Shown here: positions 8,110 to 16,290 of the stretch, piece by piece
Numbering within the stretch: position 1 is the stretch's first letter
Layout of the letters: each line of letters begins with the position of its first letter
Source: Hymenobacter chitinivorans DSM 11115
GTDB taxonomy: Bacteria > Bacteroidota > Bacteroidia > Cytophagales > Hymenobacteraceae
Direction of reading: 5' to 3'
Assembly (NCBI RefSeq): GCF_002797555.1
Contig: NZ_PGFA01000001.1
Location: 806,001 to 870,000 of the forward strand
DNA length: 64,000 nucleotides
Notes under the pieces: generated by a model
What the model was told of the DNA's origin: nothing
What the model saw: the letters and a program-made list of their open reading frames with translations, nothing else
Databases searched by the model: none
Program-made: the position numbers and the translations under genes

Positions 8110-8652
8110 CTATTGGCGCAAGTTAGCCAGGTACCCTTCCACTTTGGCGTCGAGCTGCGGCCACTTTTCGCGGTTGGCAAAGGTGTATTCGCGGTAGCAA
8201 GCCAGGAAGGCCTCAGTTTCTTGCTGCACCGGCAGCAGCTCCTCGGGCGGGCCGCCGGCGGCCTGCTCGTAGTCGGCGGCCAGGGCGTAAATCCAGCCCA
8301 CTTCCTGGTCGGAATGCACCAGGGTGCGTAGGCGGTATAAGGAGCGAATCAGCTGGCTGAGCGGCCAGCGGCCCGTGGCCCACTGCTGCTGCAGCCAGCC
8401 CAGCAGGGGCCGGGCCGAGTAGGTTTCGGCCGGAAAAGCCGCTTTCAGGTAGGTTGGCACCCGGGGCCTGCCCGTGCGTAGCAGCCCGTAGAGCGTCAGG
8501 AAGAACTCTGCGGGCTCCTCTTCGCGCCACAGCACTTCGTCGGTCCAGTCGCTCACGTCGGCCAGCGTGAGCAGCTCGAGCAGCAGCCCGAGGCGCACGT
8601 AAAAGGCGGCTTCCCGCGTTGGTAGTCCCCGTAGTTCCGCGTCCAGATTCAT
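8110..8652 (-). CDS. Hypothetical soluble helical protein
   Basis: The product has 180 residues with no signal peptide or membrane segment. It is Leu, Glu and Trp rich and predicted mostly helical (LGLLLELLTLADVSDWTDEV, LGWLQQQWATGRWPLSQLI). I do not recognise a family and see no catalytic motif. ATG 8652 is the only reasonable start. It lies 68 bp upstream of the tail-anchored protein and 80 bp downstream of the TPR lipoprotein on the same strand, so co-transcription is possible. Confidence 0.6.
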   Translation of the reverse strand: MNLDAELRGLPTREAAFYVRLGLLLELLTLADVSDWTDEVLWREEEPAEFFLTLYGLLRTGRPRVPTYLKAAFPAETYSARPLLGWLQQQWATGRWPLSQLIRSLYRLRTLVHSDQEVGWIYALAADYEQAAGGPPEELLPVQQETEAFLACYREYTFANREKWPQLDAKVEGYLANLRQ

Positions 8653-8732
8653 GCCTTCAGCCGAAATAATGTGGTGGTACTTACCCTATACGGAAAATCG
8701 GCCGGTCTGGTAAGTGCCCTCTGGCCGTCTCG

Positions 8733-9644
8733 TTAGCGCCGGCAGGTGTGCAGCAACGAATCCAGCTCGGTGCGGTAGATGCCAAACAGGCCCAGGGAGT
8801 CGGCCGAGTGGAAGTCGCGGCAGCTGGCCCGGGGCTGAGCCAGGGCCGCGTAGATTTTGCCCCGGGTCATGTAGGCGTAGCCATTCTGGGAGTTGAACTG
8901 CAGCGCGGCCTGCACGTCGGTCAGGGCTGCGGCGGGCGTGCCCATGCGCAGCCGGCAGGTGGCGCGGTTGGTCAGGGCGTAGGCATGGCCCGGGGACAGG
9001 CGCAGGGCCTCGTTGAAGTACTCCAGGGCCGAGGCGAGCTTGTCCTGCTCCAGGTACAGAAAACCGATGTTGGAATACGTGTCACTGGAGCCAGGGGCCA
9101 GCTTCAGGGCCTGGGCGTAGTCCTGCAGGGCGCTTTTGTAGTCCCCGGTTTTGCGGTAGAGCACGGCCCGGCAGTTGAGGGCACCCACGTCGTTGGGCCG
9201 CACGGCCAGGGTTTTGCTGAAGTATTTGAGGGCCAGCGCGTTTTCGTTCAGGTTGTTATAGGTCCAGGCCAGCCCGTTGAGGGCGTAGGAATCGAGCGAG
9301 TCGAGGGCCACGGCGCGCTCGTAGTAGCCTTTGGCTTCCTGGTGGTGGCCCAGCGTGTTCTGCAGGCCACCGAGGTAGGTGTAGAGCTGCATATCGGGCA
9401 CGCCAAACGCCAAGGCTTTTTCCAGGTCGGGCTGAGCTTTGTCGTACTGATCCAGCTGGTAGTAGCTCATGCCCCGGGCCAGGAAATAGCGCCAGTTGGT
9501 AGTATCGGCGGCCAAGGCCTTGTCAAAATCCGCCACGGCGCCGCGGTAATTGGCCGCGTTGAATTTCTGCTGACCACTGTCGAAATACCGAGTGGTGCTG
9601 CAGCCGAGCAGGGTAAGCAGGAGCAAGGGTAACAGTTGGCGCAT
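8733..9644 (-). CDS. TPR-repeat lipoprotein
   Basis: The product has 303 residues with a textbook lipoprotein signal (MRQLLPLLLLTLLGC, lipidated Cys 15). The rest is built from about eight TPRs, e.g. ALAADTTNWRYFLARGMSYY, TLAVRPNDVGALNCRAVLYR and ALRLSPGHAYALTNRATCRL. It is expected at the outer or inner membrane facing the periplasm as a scaffold. It lies 51 bp downstream of the TonB-C-domain gene, so the two are probably co-transcribed. It is not close in sequence to the two TPR proteins at 3.6-5.2 kb. Confidence 0.82.
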   Translation of the reverse strand: MRQLLPLLLLTLLGCSTTRYFDSGQQKFNAANYRGAVADFDKALAADTTNWRYFLARGMSYYQLDQYDKAQPDLEKALAFGVPDMQLYTYLGGLQNTLGHHQEAKGYYERAVALDSLDSYALNGLAWTYNNLNENALALKYFSKTLAVRPNDVGALNCRAVLYRKTGDYKSALQDYAQALKLAPGSSDTYSNIGFLYLEQDKLASALEYFNEALRLSPGHAYALTNRATCRLRMGTPAAALTDVQAALQFNSQNGYAYMTRGKIYAALAQPRASCRDFHSADSLGLFGIYRTELDSLLHTCRR

Positions 9645-9695
9645 AGGCTATACCGGCTGGAGTTGTTGGAAAAAAGGTTGACGGTTTCAGTAAGG

Positions 9696-10646
9696 CTACT
9701 TCGGCAGCGTTTCCAGGGCTTCAGCCAGCGGCAAACCCGGATTAGCGGCTTGCAGCAGCTGGTCCAGGGTGGCTTTGTCGCGCTGGAACCGGGGCTGGAA
9801 CGGCTGGCGGAAGTCCCAGGTGCCCACGTAGTGCAGTTGCCCGGGCCGTACCTCGAACGTGTAGCGGGTGTCGGCCAGGGCGGGGCCGTTGTGGAGCTTG
9901 CGCACCTGCTCCACGCCGTAGCTATACTCGTAGCTGTAGAGGGCGGCCCGGCCCGGCGGCAGAGCCACGCAAAACTCGTTTTCCGGGCGGCTGCGCATCA
10001 CTGGCTTTACCAGAATCCGGACTACTTTGTGCGTCGTCAGGTTCTGCAGGCGCACGTATTGGCCCAGGCCGCCGCTGCTGAAACCTAAGCGCTGCACGCA
10101 GCTGCCATAAATGACGCCCTTGTCGGCGGGCAGCGAAGTCCGGCCGCCCGGCCAGCTTCGGCTGGGCAGCACGATGGTCGGTCCGGGTGCCGCGTCGAGC
10201 GAATCGGGCTGCAAGGGCTGGGACTCATGGTTGATGCTGAAGGTGACGGGCACCGTGTACTGCACCGCCACGGGCCGACCGTTCTGGGTGCCGGGCTGCC
10301 AGCGGATGGGGGCCAGCTGCCGCAGCAGGCGCAGGGCTTCGGCATCCAGGTCGGCCCGCAGGCCTTGTTTCACGGTCAGGTTGGTAAAGGCGCCGGTAGC
10401 ATCCACGGTAAAGGCCATGATGACTTTGCCCTGGAGCCCGTCGCGCAGGGCTTGGGGCGGGTAGCGCAGACTGTCGCGGATAAGAGCCAGCAGCCGGGGC
10501 TGGCCGCCGGGAAACTCCGGCATCGTCTCGGTGTAGGTGTAGTGCTTGGCCGCGGCCGTGTCGGGCTTGGCGGGCCTGGTTTGGCCGAAAGCGGCAGCAG
10601 ACCAGCAGAAAATCAGCAGCACCAGGCCGCCACGGAAAGAGGGCAT
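9696..10646 (-). CDS. Secreted protein with TonB C-terminal domain
   Basis: The product has 316 residues with a signal peptide (LLIFCWSAAAFGQ). Residues about 45-135 match a TonB C-terminal domain: YPPQALRDGLQGKVIMAFTV, a conserved DAEAL helix and W-x-PG-x-x-NGRPV ending in YTVPVTF. The second half (about 150-316) is unassigned. Unlike TonB itself there is no membrane anchor followed by a Pro-rich spacer, and no ExbB/ExbD lies nearby, so it is probably not an energy transducer. A TAAATTTG -7 box lies 40 nt upstream. The TPR lipoprotein follows in the same direction. Confidence 0.75.
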   Translation of the reverse strand: MPSFRGGLVLLIFCWSAAAFGQTRPAKPDTAAAKHYTYTETMPEFPGGQPRLLALIRDSLRYPPQALRDGLQGKVIMAFTVDATGAFTNLTVKQGLRADLDAEALRLLRQLAPIRWQPGTQNGRPVAVQYTVPVTFSINHESQPLQPDSLDAAPGPTIVLPSRSWPGGRTSLPADKGVIYGSCVQRLGFSSGGLGQYVRLQNLTTHKVVRILVKPVMRSRPENEFCVALPPGRAALYSYEYSYGVEQVRKLHNGPALADTRYTFEVRPGQLHYVGTWDFRQPFQPRFQRDKATLDQLLQAANPGLPLAEALETLPK

Positions 10647-10686
10647 AAAACCGAAAAGTGAAGCGGCGGCGGGAAGCGTGCAGCCC

Positions 10687-10694
10687 CAAATTTA
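10687..10694 (-). promoter_or_regulatory. TAAATTTG -7 box of the TonB-C gene
   Basis: An exact match to the Bacteroidota TAnnTTTG element on the minus strand, 40 nt before ATG 10646. No clear -33 TTTG was seen. Confidence 0.5.
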
Positions 10695-10729
10695 CGCATT
10701 TGCTCCAAGCCGCCGAAAGCCTTTCCACC

Positions 10730-11665
10730 CTAGTCCTGCACCGCTTCCAAAGGCACGGCAGCCGGCTCCGGGGCGGGTTTGGGCTTGCGGCTTACCAGGA
10801 ACACGCCCCCAAAAATAAGGGCCGCCTGCAGGGCCCGGGCGCCCGTGAAATGGTCTTTGCCCAACGCCACGGCAATGAGCACGGCCAGAATTGGCTGCAA
10901 ATAAATGTAGACGCCCAGCAGGGCAGGGGAGGCGTACTTCAGGGCCCAGTTGTTGAGCAGATAGGCCATAATCGTGAGGCAGACAATCATGTACACGATT
11001 TCGGCCCAGATGTAGAGCGGGAAGCTGGCATAGTCGGCGGCCAGCACGCCCCGCCAGCCGAAGGGCACGGCCACGAAGGCCCCAACCAGGAAAATGCGGG
11101 CCAGCACCGTAAACGGGTGGTACTTGCGCATCAGCGGCGTGACGATGACCAGATACACCCCGAAAGCCGTGGCGTTGAGCAGAATGAAAATGTTGCCCAG
11201 CGTGGCATTGGGGTACACCACCCCGCCCGCGTGCCGGCTCAGAATCACGGTGGCCGCCCCGATACCGCCCAGCACGATGCCCAGCACCCGCAGCAAGGTT
11301 ATTTTCTCCCGCAGCAAAATGGCCGAGGCAATGACCACCACAATCGGGGCAATGGTTTGCAGCAGCGAGGCATTGATGGGCGAGGTGAAGTTCAGGCCCG
11401 AAAAGAACAGCAGCTGGTTGCCGCCGATGCCGATAAGGCCGCAGAGAATGGAGCGGATGTTGTCGGCCCGGCCCAGAATCCGGTCCTGGGGCGCTACCAG
11501 CCGGCTGACGACGGCAAAAAACAGGGCCGCGCCCAGAATCCGCAGCGTCACGATGCCGAAGGGGCCCATGTAGTGCGGCATGACATCTTTGGACAGGCTA
11601 TAGTTGGCCGCGTAAATGACGGCCACCACGAATAAAGCCGCGTGGACGCGGAGCGTATTTTTCAT
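10730..11665 (-). CDS. EamA/DMT-family transporter
   Basis: The product has 311 residues with about ten transmembrane helices, arranged as two EamA repeats (about 8-145 and 160-290). Typical features are NYSLSKDVMPHY in helix 1, LFFSGLNFTSPINASLLQTI near residue 95, and a second-repeat ending in YIYLQPILAVLIA. The family exports small metabolites or amino acids across the inner membrane; substrate unknown. ATG 11665 was chosen over an upstream in-frame start because a TACCTTTG promoter box lies just 6 nt upstream of it. Confidence 0.85.
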   Translation of the reverse strand: MKNTLRVHAALFVVAVIYAANYSLSKDVMPHYMGPFGIVTLRILGAALFFAVVSRLVAPQDRILGRADNIRSILCGLIGIGGNQLLFFSGLNFTSPINASLLQTIAPIVVVIASAILLREKITLLRVLGIVLGGIGAATVILSRHAGGVVYPNATLGNIFILLNATAFGVYLVIVTPLMRKYHPFTVLARIFLVGAFVAVPFGWRGVLAADYASFPLYIWAEIVYMIVCLTIMAYLLNNWALKYASPALLGVYIYLQPILAVLIAVALGKDHFTGARALQAALIFGGVFLVSRKPKPAPEPAAVPLEAVQD

Positions 11666-11671
11666 CGGGGG

Positions 11672-11679
11672 CAAAGGTA
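11672..11679 (-). promoter_or_regulatory. TACCTTTG -7 box abutting the EamA start codon
   Basis: An exact TAnnTTTG on the minus strand with only 6 nt (CCCCCG) to the ATG. The transcript should be leaderless or nearly so. This rules out the longer start. Confidence 0.6.
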
Positions 11680-11818
11680 ACGTAGCGCAAACTTTAGCTT
11701 TGCGCCCTCTTGTCAGGTATTCGCGTACCAACAACGTTTGGCCGTAGTTGATTGCCGGCTTTTAGGCCGCCGTCTTTACTGCCAATCAACAACCAACCCG
11801 TAACAATCAGCCTTTCCT

Positions 11819-13159
11819 ATGGCTACCGGCTCCCTTTTCGACTCCGAACCTTCTTCCTCCGCCGCCTCCACCCGCCCGCCCGTAGCGGCCAACGCGCCCC
11901 TGGCCGAGCGGCGCCGCCCCCGCACCCTTGACGAGTACGCCGGGCAGCAGCACCTCATCGGGCCCGAGGGCGTGCTGCGCCGCTACCTCAACGCCAAGCG
12001 CCTGCCCTCCCTGATTTTGTGGGGCCCGCCCGGCGTGGGCAAAACCACCCTGGCCCACCTGCTGGCTGAGGCTCTGGGCCAACCTTTCGCCGCCCTGAGC
12101 GCCGTCAATGCCGGGGTGAAGGACGTGCGCGACGTCATCGAGAAGGCCCGGCGGCAGCGGGGTACGGTGCTGTTTATCGACGAAATTCACCGCTTCAGCA
12201 AGTCCCAGCAGGATGCCTTGCTGGGCGCCGTCGAGCAGGGCATCGTCACGCTCATCGGGGCCACCACCGAGAATCCGTCGTTCGAGGTAATTCCGGCCGT
12301 GCTCAGCCGGGCCCAGGTCTACGTGCTGGAGCCTTTGAGCAAGGACGTGCTGACCGAGCTGGTCGACAAGGCCCTGGCCGAGGACGACATTCTTAAGCAG
12401 AAGAAGGTGCGCGTGGCTGAATACGGGGCTTTGCTCATGATTTCGGGCGGCGACGCGCGCAAGCTGCTCAACCTGCTGGAAATCGTGGTGGAATCGAGCC
12501 GGCCCGACCCGGCCACCGGCGAAATCGTCATTACCGACGCGCTGGTGCAGCAGCTGGCCCAGCAAAACCTGGCCCGCTACGACAAAGGCGGCGAAATGCA
12601 CTACGACGTCATTTCGGCCTTTATCAAGAGCATCCGCGGCTCCGACCCCAACGCGGCCCTTTACTGGCTGGCCGTCATGCTCGAAGGCGGGGAGGATGTC
12701 AAATTCATTGCCCGCCGCCTGCTCATCCTGGCTTCCGAAGACGTGGGCAACGCCAACCCCAACGCCCTGATGCTGGCCCAGAGCTGCTTCCAGGCCGTGA
12801 CGGTCATCGGCATGCCCGAGTCCGACATTATCCTGGGCCAGACGGTGGTGTATTTGGCCACGTCGCCCAAGAGCAACGCCAGCTACAAGGGCATCCGGGA
12901 AGCCCGGGCCCTGGTGCGGCAGCAGGGTGTGCAGCCCGTACCCATTCCGCTGCGCAACGCCCCCACCAAGCTGATGAAAGAGCTGGGCTACGGCGACCAG
13001 TACCAGTACTCCCACGACCACGCCGGCAACTTCGCCTACCAGGAATTCCTGCCCGCCGCCCTGAGCGGCACCGTGTTCTACCACCCCGGCGACAACCCCG
13101 CCGAGCACAAGATGCAGGAGCGCCTGCGCCAGTGGTGGGGTCAGAAGTACGGGTATTAA
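11819..13159 (+). CDS. rarA: Replication-associated recombination protein A (AAA+ ATPase)
   Basis: RarA (MgsA) is a tetrameric AAA+ ATPase related to clamp-loader subunits that acts at stalled replication forks. The 446-residue product has the N-terminal [16 protein letters not shown] motif, Walker [10 protein letters not shown] near residue 70, Walker [19 protein letters not shown], and sensor 1 [10 protein letters not shown]. The C-terminal MgsA domain includes [12 protein letters not shown] and [13 protein letters not shown]. The length is as expected. It stands alone on the plus strand and is followed by a REP-like element. Confidence 0.95.
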   Translation: MATGSLFDSEPSSSAASTRPPVAANAPLAERRRPRTLDEYAGQQHLIGPEGVLRRYLNAKRLPSLILWGPPGVGKTTLAHLLAEALGQPFAALSAVNAGVKDVRDVIEKARRQRGTVLFIDEIHRFSKSQQDALLGAVEQGIVTLIGATTENPSFEVIPAVLSRAQVYVLEPLSKDVLTELVDKALAEDDILKQKKVRVAEYGALLMISGGDARKLLNLLEIVVESSRPDPATGEIVITDALVQQLAQQNLARYDKGGEMHYDVISAFIKSIRGSDPNAALYWLAVMLEGGEDVKFIARRLLILASEDVGNANPNALMLAQSCFQAVTVIGMPESDIILGQTVVYLATSPKSNASYKGIREARALVRQQGVQPVPIPLRNAPTKLMKELGYGDQYQYSHDHAGNFAYQEFLPAALSGTVFYHPGDNPAEHKMQERLRQWWGQKYGY

Positions 13160-13180
13160 GACGAGGCAATAGAAAAGAAC

Positions 13181-13305
13181 GTCATGCTGAGCAGCGCGAG
13201 ACATCTCGCGTGCTGACGTTGTTAATGTATATCAGGCATGACGGTTACCATTGCCCGCGAGATGTCTCCTCTCTGCGCTTCAAGCAGAATGGTCGACATG
13301 ACCGT
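13181..13305. repeat. REP-like inverted-repeat element
   Basis: The element starts GTCATGCTGAGCAGCGCGAG and ends near GGTCGACATGACC. Perfect 13-bp arms lie at 13198-13210 (GAGACATCTCGCG) and 13257-13269. It begins 21 bp after the rarA stop. Confidence 0.7.
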
Positions 13306-13409
13306 TGTAACCAGCACATTCAAAGCATTTCGTCTTCCTGATCGTCAGTACCAATAGAAGCAACGCTTGCCCGCTTTTTCGCCTCTATGCAGGAGTGCCG
13401 AAAGGCTTC

Positions 13410-13417
13410 TACATTTG
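13410..13417 (+). promoter_or_regulatory. TACATTTG -7 box of sppA
   Basis: An exact TAnnTTTG, 36 nt before the sppA ATG. The -33 region is weak. Confidence 0.5.
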
Positions 13418-13453
13418 CTTACCTATCCAACCCGCTATTCCTTTCCTTTTTCC

Positions 13454-15220
13454 ATGAGACAATTTCTGAAATACGTGCTGGCCACGCTCACCGGGCTGGT
13501 GCTGTTTGGGCTGGTGGCCCTCATTATCGGGCTGGGCCTGCTGGTGTCGGCCGTGAGCGGCGACAGCTCCGTGACGGTGGCCAAAGACTCGGTGCTGGAA
13601 CTCAAGCTGGACCGCCCCGTGGCCGAGCGCGAAAGCCGGGAGTCGTTTGGGTCCCTCTTTAGCTCCCAGGCCGACAACATCGGGCTGGAACAGCTCAAGC
13701 TGGCCATTCGCCGGGCCAAAAAGGACGACGACATCAAGGGTATTTTCCTGAACGTGGAGCTCGTGCAGGCCGGCATGGCTTCGCTGGAGGAAATCCGCAA
13801 CGAGCTGCTGGACTTCAAGAAGTCGGGCAAGTTCATCGTGGCCTACAACGACATTGCCTCCGAGAAAAGCTACTACCTGACCTCGGTGGCTGATAAGCTC
13901 TACCTCAACCCCCAGGGCACGCTCGAATTCAACGGCCTGAGCTCGGAGACCTACTACTACAAAAACCTGTTCGACAAGGCGGGCATCGAGCCCTACATCT
14001 TCCGCGTCGGCTCGTTCAAGAGCGCCGTGGAGCCCTACTTCCGCGACTCCATGTCGGACTCGGCCCGCCTGCAGACCTCGTCGTTTTTGAACTCCATCAA
14101 CGACTACATGCTGCAAAACGTGGCCAAGGCCCGCGGCATCGCGCCGGCCCGCCTCAAGCTGATTTCCGACTCGATGCTGGTCCACAATGCCGACGACGCC
14201 AAGCGCCTCGGCCTGGTCACCAACCTGGGCTACTACGACCAGGCCCTCGATTTTATGAAGGGCAAGGTGGGAATCGACGAAAAGAAAAAGCTGAGCCTGA
14301 TCAACCTCAGCGACTATGCCGACGCCGACGACAAGGACGATGACGACGACAAAAGCAGCGGCAACCGCATTGCCGTTATCTACGCCGACGGCGACATCGT
14401 GACCGGCAAGGGCGGCAACGACAACATCGGCAGCACCCGTTTCGCCGAAGCTATCCGCAAGGCCCGCCTCGACGATAACGTGAAGGCCGTGGTGCTGCGC
14501 GTAAACTCGCCCGGGGGCTCGTCGCTGGCCTCCGACATCATCTACCGCGAAGTGGTGCTGACCAAGAAAGTGAAGCCCATCGTGTGCTCCATGTCCGATG
14601 TGGCGGCTTCGGGCGGCTACTTCATTGCCATGGCCTGCGACACCATCGTGGCCCACCCCAACACGATTACCGGCAGCATCGGCGTGTTCGGGGTATTGCC
14701 CAACATTCAGCCCCTGCTGCGCGACAAGCTCGGCATCACCACCGACCGGGTCACGACCGGCAAGTTCTCCGATTTGCCCACCATCACCCGCCCGCTCACC
14801 GCCTTCGAGAAGCAGCAGCTCCAGCAGGAAGTGGACCGCATCTACGCCGACTTCACCACCAAGGCTGCTGCCGGCCGCCACATGCCCGTGGAGCGCCTGC
14901 GCCGCTTGGCCTCGGGTCGGGTATGGTCGGGTACCGAAGCCAAAGCCCGCGGCCTGGTCGACGTGCTCGGTTCGTTTGAGGACGCCGTGCGCATTGCCGC
15001 CCGCCGTGCCAATCTGAAGGAGGACGACTACGAGCTGCAGCGCCTGCCCCGCCAGAGAAACATGCTCGAAAGCGTGTTCAATACGACCAGCACCGAAGTG
15101 CGCCAGCACCTGATTAAGGAGGAAATGGGCCCGCTGTACCCCGTCTACGAGCAGTACCAGAAGCTCTCGACCATGAGCGGCGTGCAGGCCCGCATGCCGT
15201 TTGAGCTGAACATTCAATAG
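13454..15220 (+). CDS. sppA: Signal peptide peptidase SppA, long form
   Basis: SppA is a membrane-bound serine protease that degrades signal-peptide remnants in the inner membrane. The 588-residue product has an N-terminal transmembrane helix (YVLATLTGLVLFGLVALIIG) and two tandem S49 domains. The N-terminal domain supplies the expected Lys (SVADKLYLNPQG) and the C-terminal domain the nucleophile Ser (SDVAASGGYFIAMACD). A strongly acidic linker (DADDKDDDDDKSSG, about residue 290) separates the domains. The length matches E. coli-type 67K SppA. ATG 13454 gives the membrane anchor at the N-terminus. A 58-bp palindrome follows 20 bp after the stop. Confidence 0.94.
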   Translation: MRQFLKYVLATLTGLVLFGLVALIIGLGLLVSAVSGDSSVTVAKDSVLELKLDRPVAERESRESFGSLFSSQADNIGLEQLKLAIRRAKKDDDIKGIFLNVELVQAGMASLEEIRNELLDFKKSGKFIVAYNDIASEKSYYLTSVADKLYLNPQGTLEFNGLSSETYYYKNLFDKAGIEPYIFRVGSFKSAVEPYFRDSMSDSARLQTSSFLNSINDYMLQNVAKARGIAPARLKLISDSMLVHNADDAKRLGLVTNLGYYDQALDFMKGKVGIDEKKKLSLINLSDYADADDKDDDDDKSSGNRIAVIYADGDIVTGKGGNDNIGSTRFAEAIRKARLDDNVKAVVLRVNSPGGSSLASDIIYREVVLTKKVKPIVCSMSDVAASGGYFIAMACDTIVAHPNTITGSIGVFGVLPNIQPLLRDKLGITTDRVTTGKFSDLPTITRPLTAFEKQQLQQEVDRIYADFTTKAAAGRHMPVERLRRLASGRVWSGTEAKARGLVDVLGSFEDAVRIAARRANLKEDDYELQRLPRQRNMLESVFNTTSTEVRQHLIKEEMGPLYPVYEQYQKLSTMSGVQARMPFELNIQ

Positions 15221-15240
15221 CCGAGCCGCTCGGGACTCTT

Positions 15241-15298
15241 GGGTTCAAACAATTTTGGCCAAACAATTTAAATTGTTTGGCCAAAATTGTTTGAACCC
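15241..15298. repeat. 58-bp perfect palindrome
   Basis: The left arm GGGTTCAAACAATTTTGGCC continues AAACAATTT and meets its exact reverse complement with no spacer (29 bp per arm). CAAACAATTT occurs twice inside each arm. It is AT-rich against GC-rich surroundings. It lies between sppA and the phosphorylase gene and could act as a terminator or a protein-binding site. Confidence 0.95.
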
Positions 15299-15368
15299 CC
15301 TGGGTACTCTGTCCCGCTCGGGGTAGTTGCCCGGCAAGCACTACCTTGCCGTCCCAACCAACTCCTCT

Positions 15369-16190
15369 ATGCAAGACCTCCGCGAAGCTGCCGCCCACAT
15401 CCGCCAACTCATTGGCGACTTTCAGCCCGAATTCGGCATCATTCTCGGCACCGGCCTCGGCGCCCTGGTCCACGATATTGATATTGCCTTTACGCTGCCC
15501 TATGCCCAGATTCCGCACTTTCCGGTGTCGACGGTGGAAAGCCATTCGGGCAATTTGCTGGCCGGCACGCTGGCCGGGCGCCGGGTGCTGGTCATGCAAG
15601 GCCGCTTTCACTACTACGAAGGCTACACGATGCCCCAGGTGGTGTTTCCGGTGCGGGTCATGAAGCTGCTGGGTATCCAGAAGCTGTTTGTGAGCAACGC
15701 CTCGGGCGGCCTGCATCCCGACTATAACTACGGGGACCTGATGCTCATTGAGGACCACATCAACCTGCAGCCGACCAACCCGCTGGTGGGCAAAAACCTC
15801 GACGAGCTGGGCCCGCGCTTCCCCGACATGCTGGAGCCCTACAGCCACGCCCTGCTGAGCCAGGCCCAGGAAGCGGCCCAGCAGTTGGGCTTCGCCGATA
15901 AGGTGCGGCGCGGGGTCTACGCCAGCCTGCCCGGCCCCATGCTCGAAACGCCCGCCGAATACCGCTACCTGCGCACCATCGGGGCCGACGCGGTGGGCAT
16001 GAGCACCGTGCCCGAGGTTATTGCCGCCGTGCACCTGGGCCTGCCCGTGCTGGCCATTTCCGTCATCACCGACCTCTGCTCCCCGGGTAAGCTCAAGCGC
16101 GTCGAAATAGCCGACATCCTGCGCGTGGCCGCCGAGGCCGAGCCCCGCCTCACCGCCCTGCTCCGCACCGTACTCGAGCAGCAGGGTTAG
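15369..16190 (+). CDS. punA: Purine-nucleoside phosphorylase, family I
   Basis: The enzyme cleaves purine ribo- or deoxyribonucleosides with phosphate in purine salvage (cytosol, trimer). The 273-residue product has GIILGTGLGALV (phosphate-binding loop), HSGNL near residue 65, MQGRFHYYEGYTM, NASGGLHPDYNYGDLMLI, and GPMLETPAEYRYLRTIGADAVGMSTVPEV, which holds the purine-binding residues. The length is normal for the trimeric class. ATG 15369 follows a weak TACCTTG box. It is convergent with the DUF4249 gene and the two are separated by an inverted heptamer repeat. Confidence 0.93.
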   Translation: MQDLREAAAHIRQLIGDFQPEFGIILGTGLGALVHDIDIAFTLPYAQIPHFPVSTVESHSGNLLAGTLAGRRVLVMQGRFHYYEGYTMPQVVFPVRVMKLLGIQKLFVSNASGGLHPDYNYGDLMLIEDHINLQPTNPLVGKNLDELGPRFPDMLEPYSHALLSQAQEAAQQLGFADKVRRGVYASLPGPMLETPAEYRYLRTIGADAVGMSTVPEVIAAVHLGLPVLAISVITDLCSPGKLKRVEIADILRVAAEAEPRLTALLRTVLEQQG

Positions 16191-16289
16191 TTGTTGGTTG
16201 TTGGTTGTTAGTTGTTAGTTGTTAGTTGTTAGTTGTCCTGATTCCTAACAACTAACAACCAACAACCAACAACCAACAACCAACAACTA
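16190..16289. repeat. Inverted TTGTTGG/TTGTTAG heptamer array
   Basis: About six 7-bp units (TTGTTGG, TTGTTAG) run plus-strand, then a short CCTGATTCCT spacer, then about six inverse units (ACAACCA/ACAACTA). The arms can fold into one long hairpin. It lies exactly between two convergent genes and may double as their terminator. Confidence 0.85.
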
Positions 16290-16290
16290 C

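Noticed and set aside
10658..11635. 325-codon plus-strand frame opposite the EamA gene
   Set aside because: It is antisense to a clear ten-helix transporter; His/Gln/Gly-rich composition typical of shadow frames in GC-rich DNA.
13132..13341. 69-codon plus-strand frame after rarA
   Set aside because: It reads through the rarA end and the REP-like element; no conserved content.
16190..16289. Heptamer array considered as a CRISPR array
   Set aside because: Units are 7 bp with no unique spacers and no cas genes are present.
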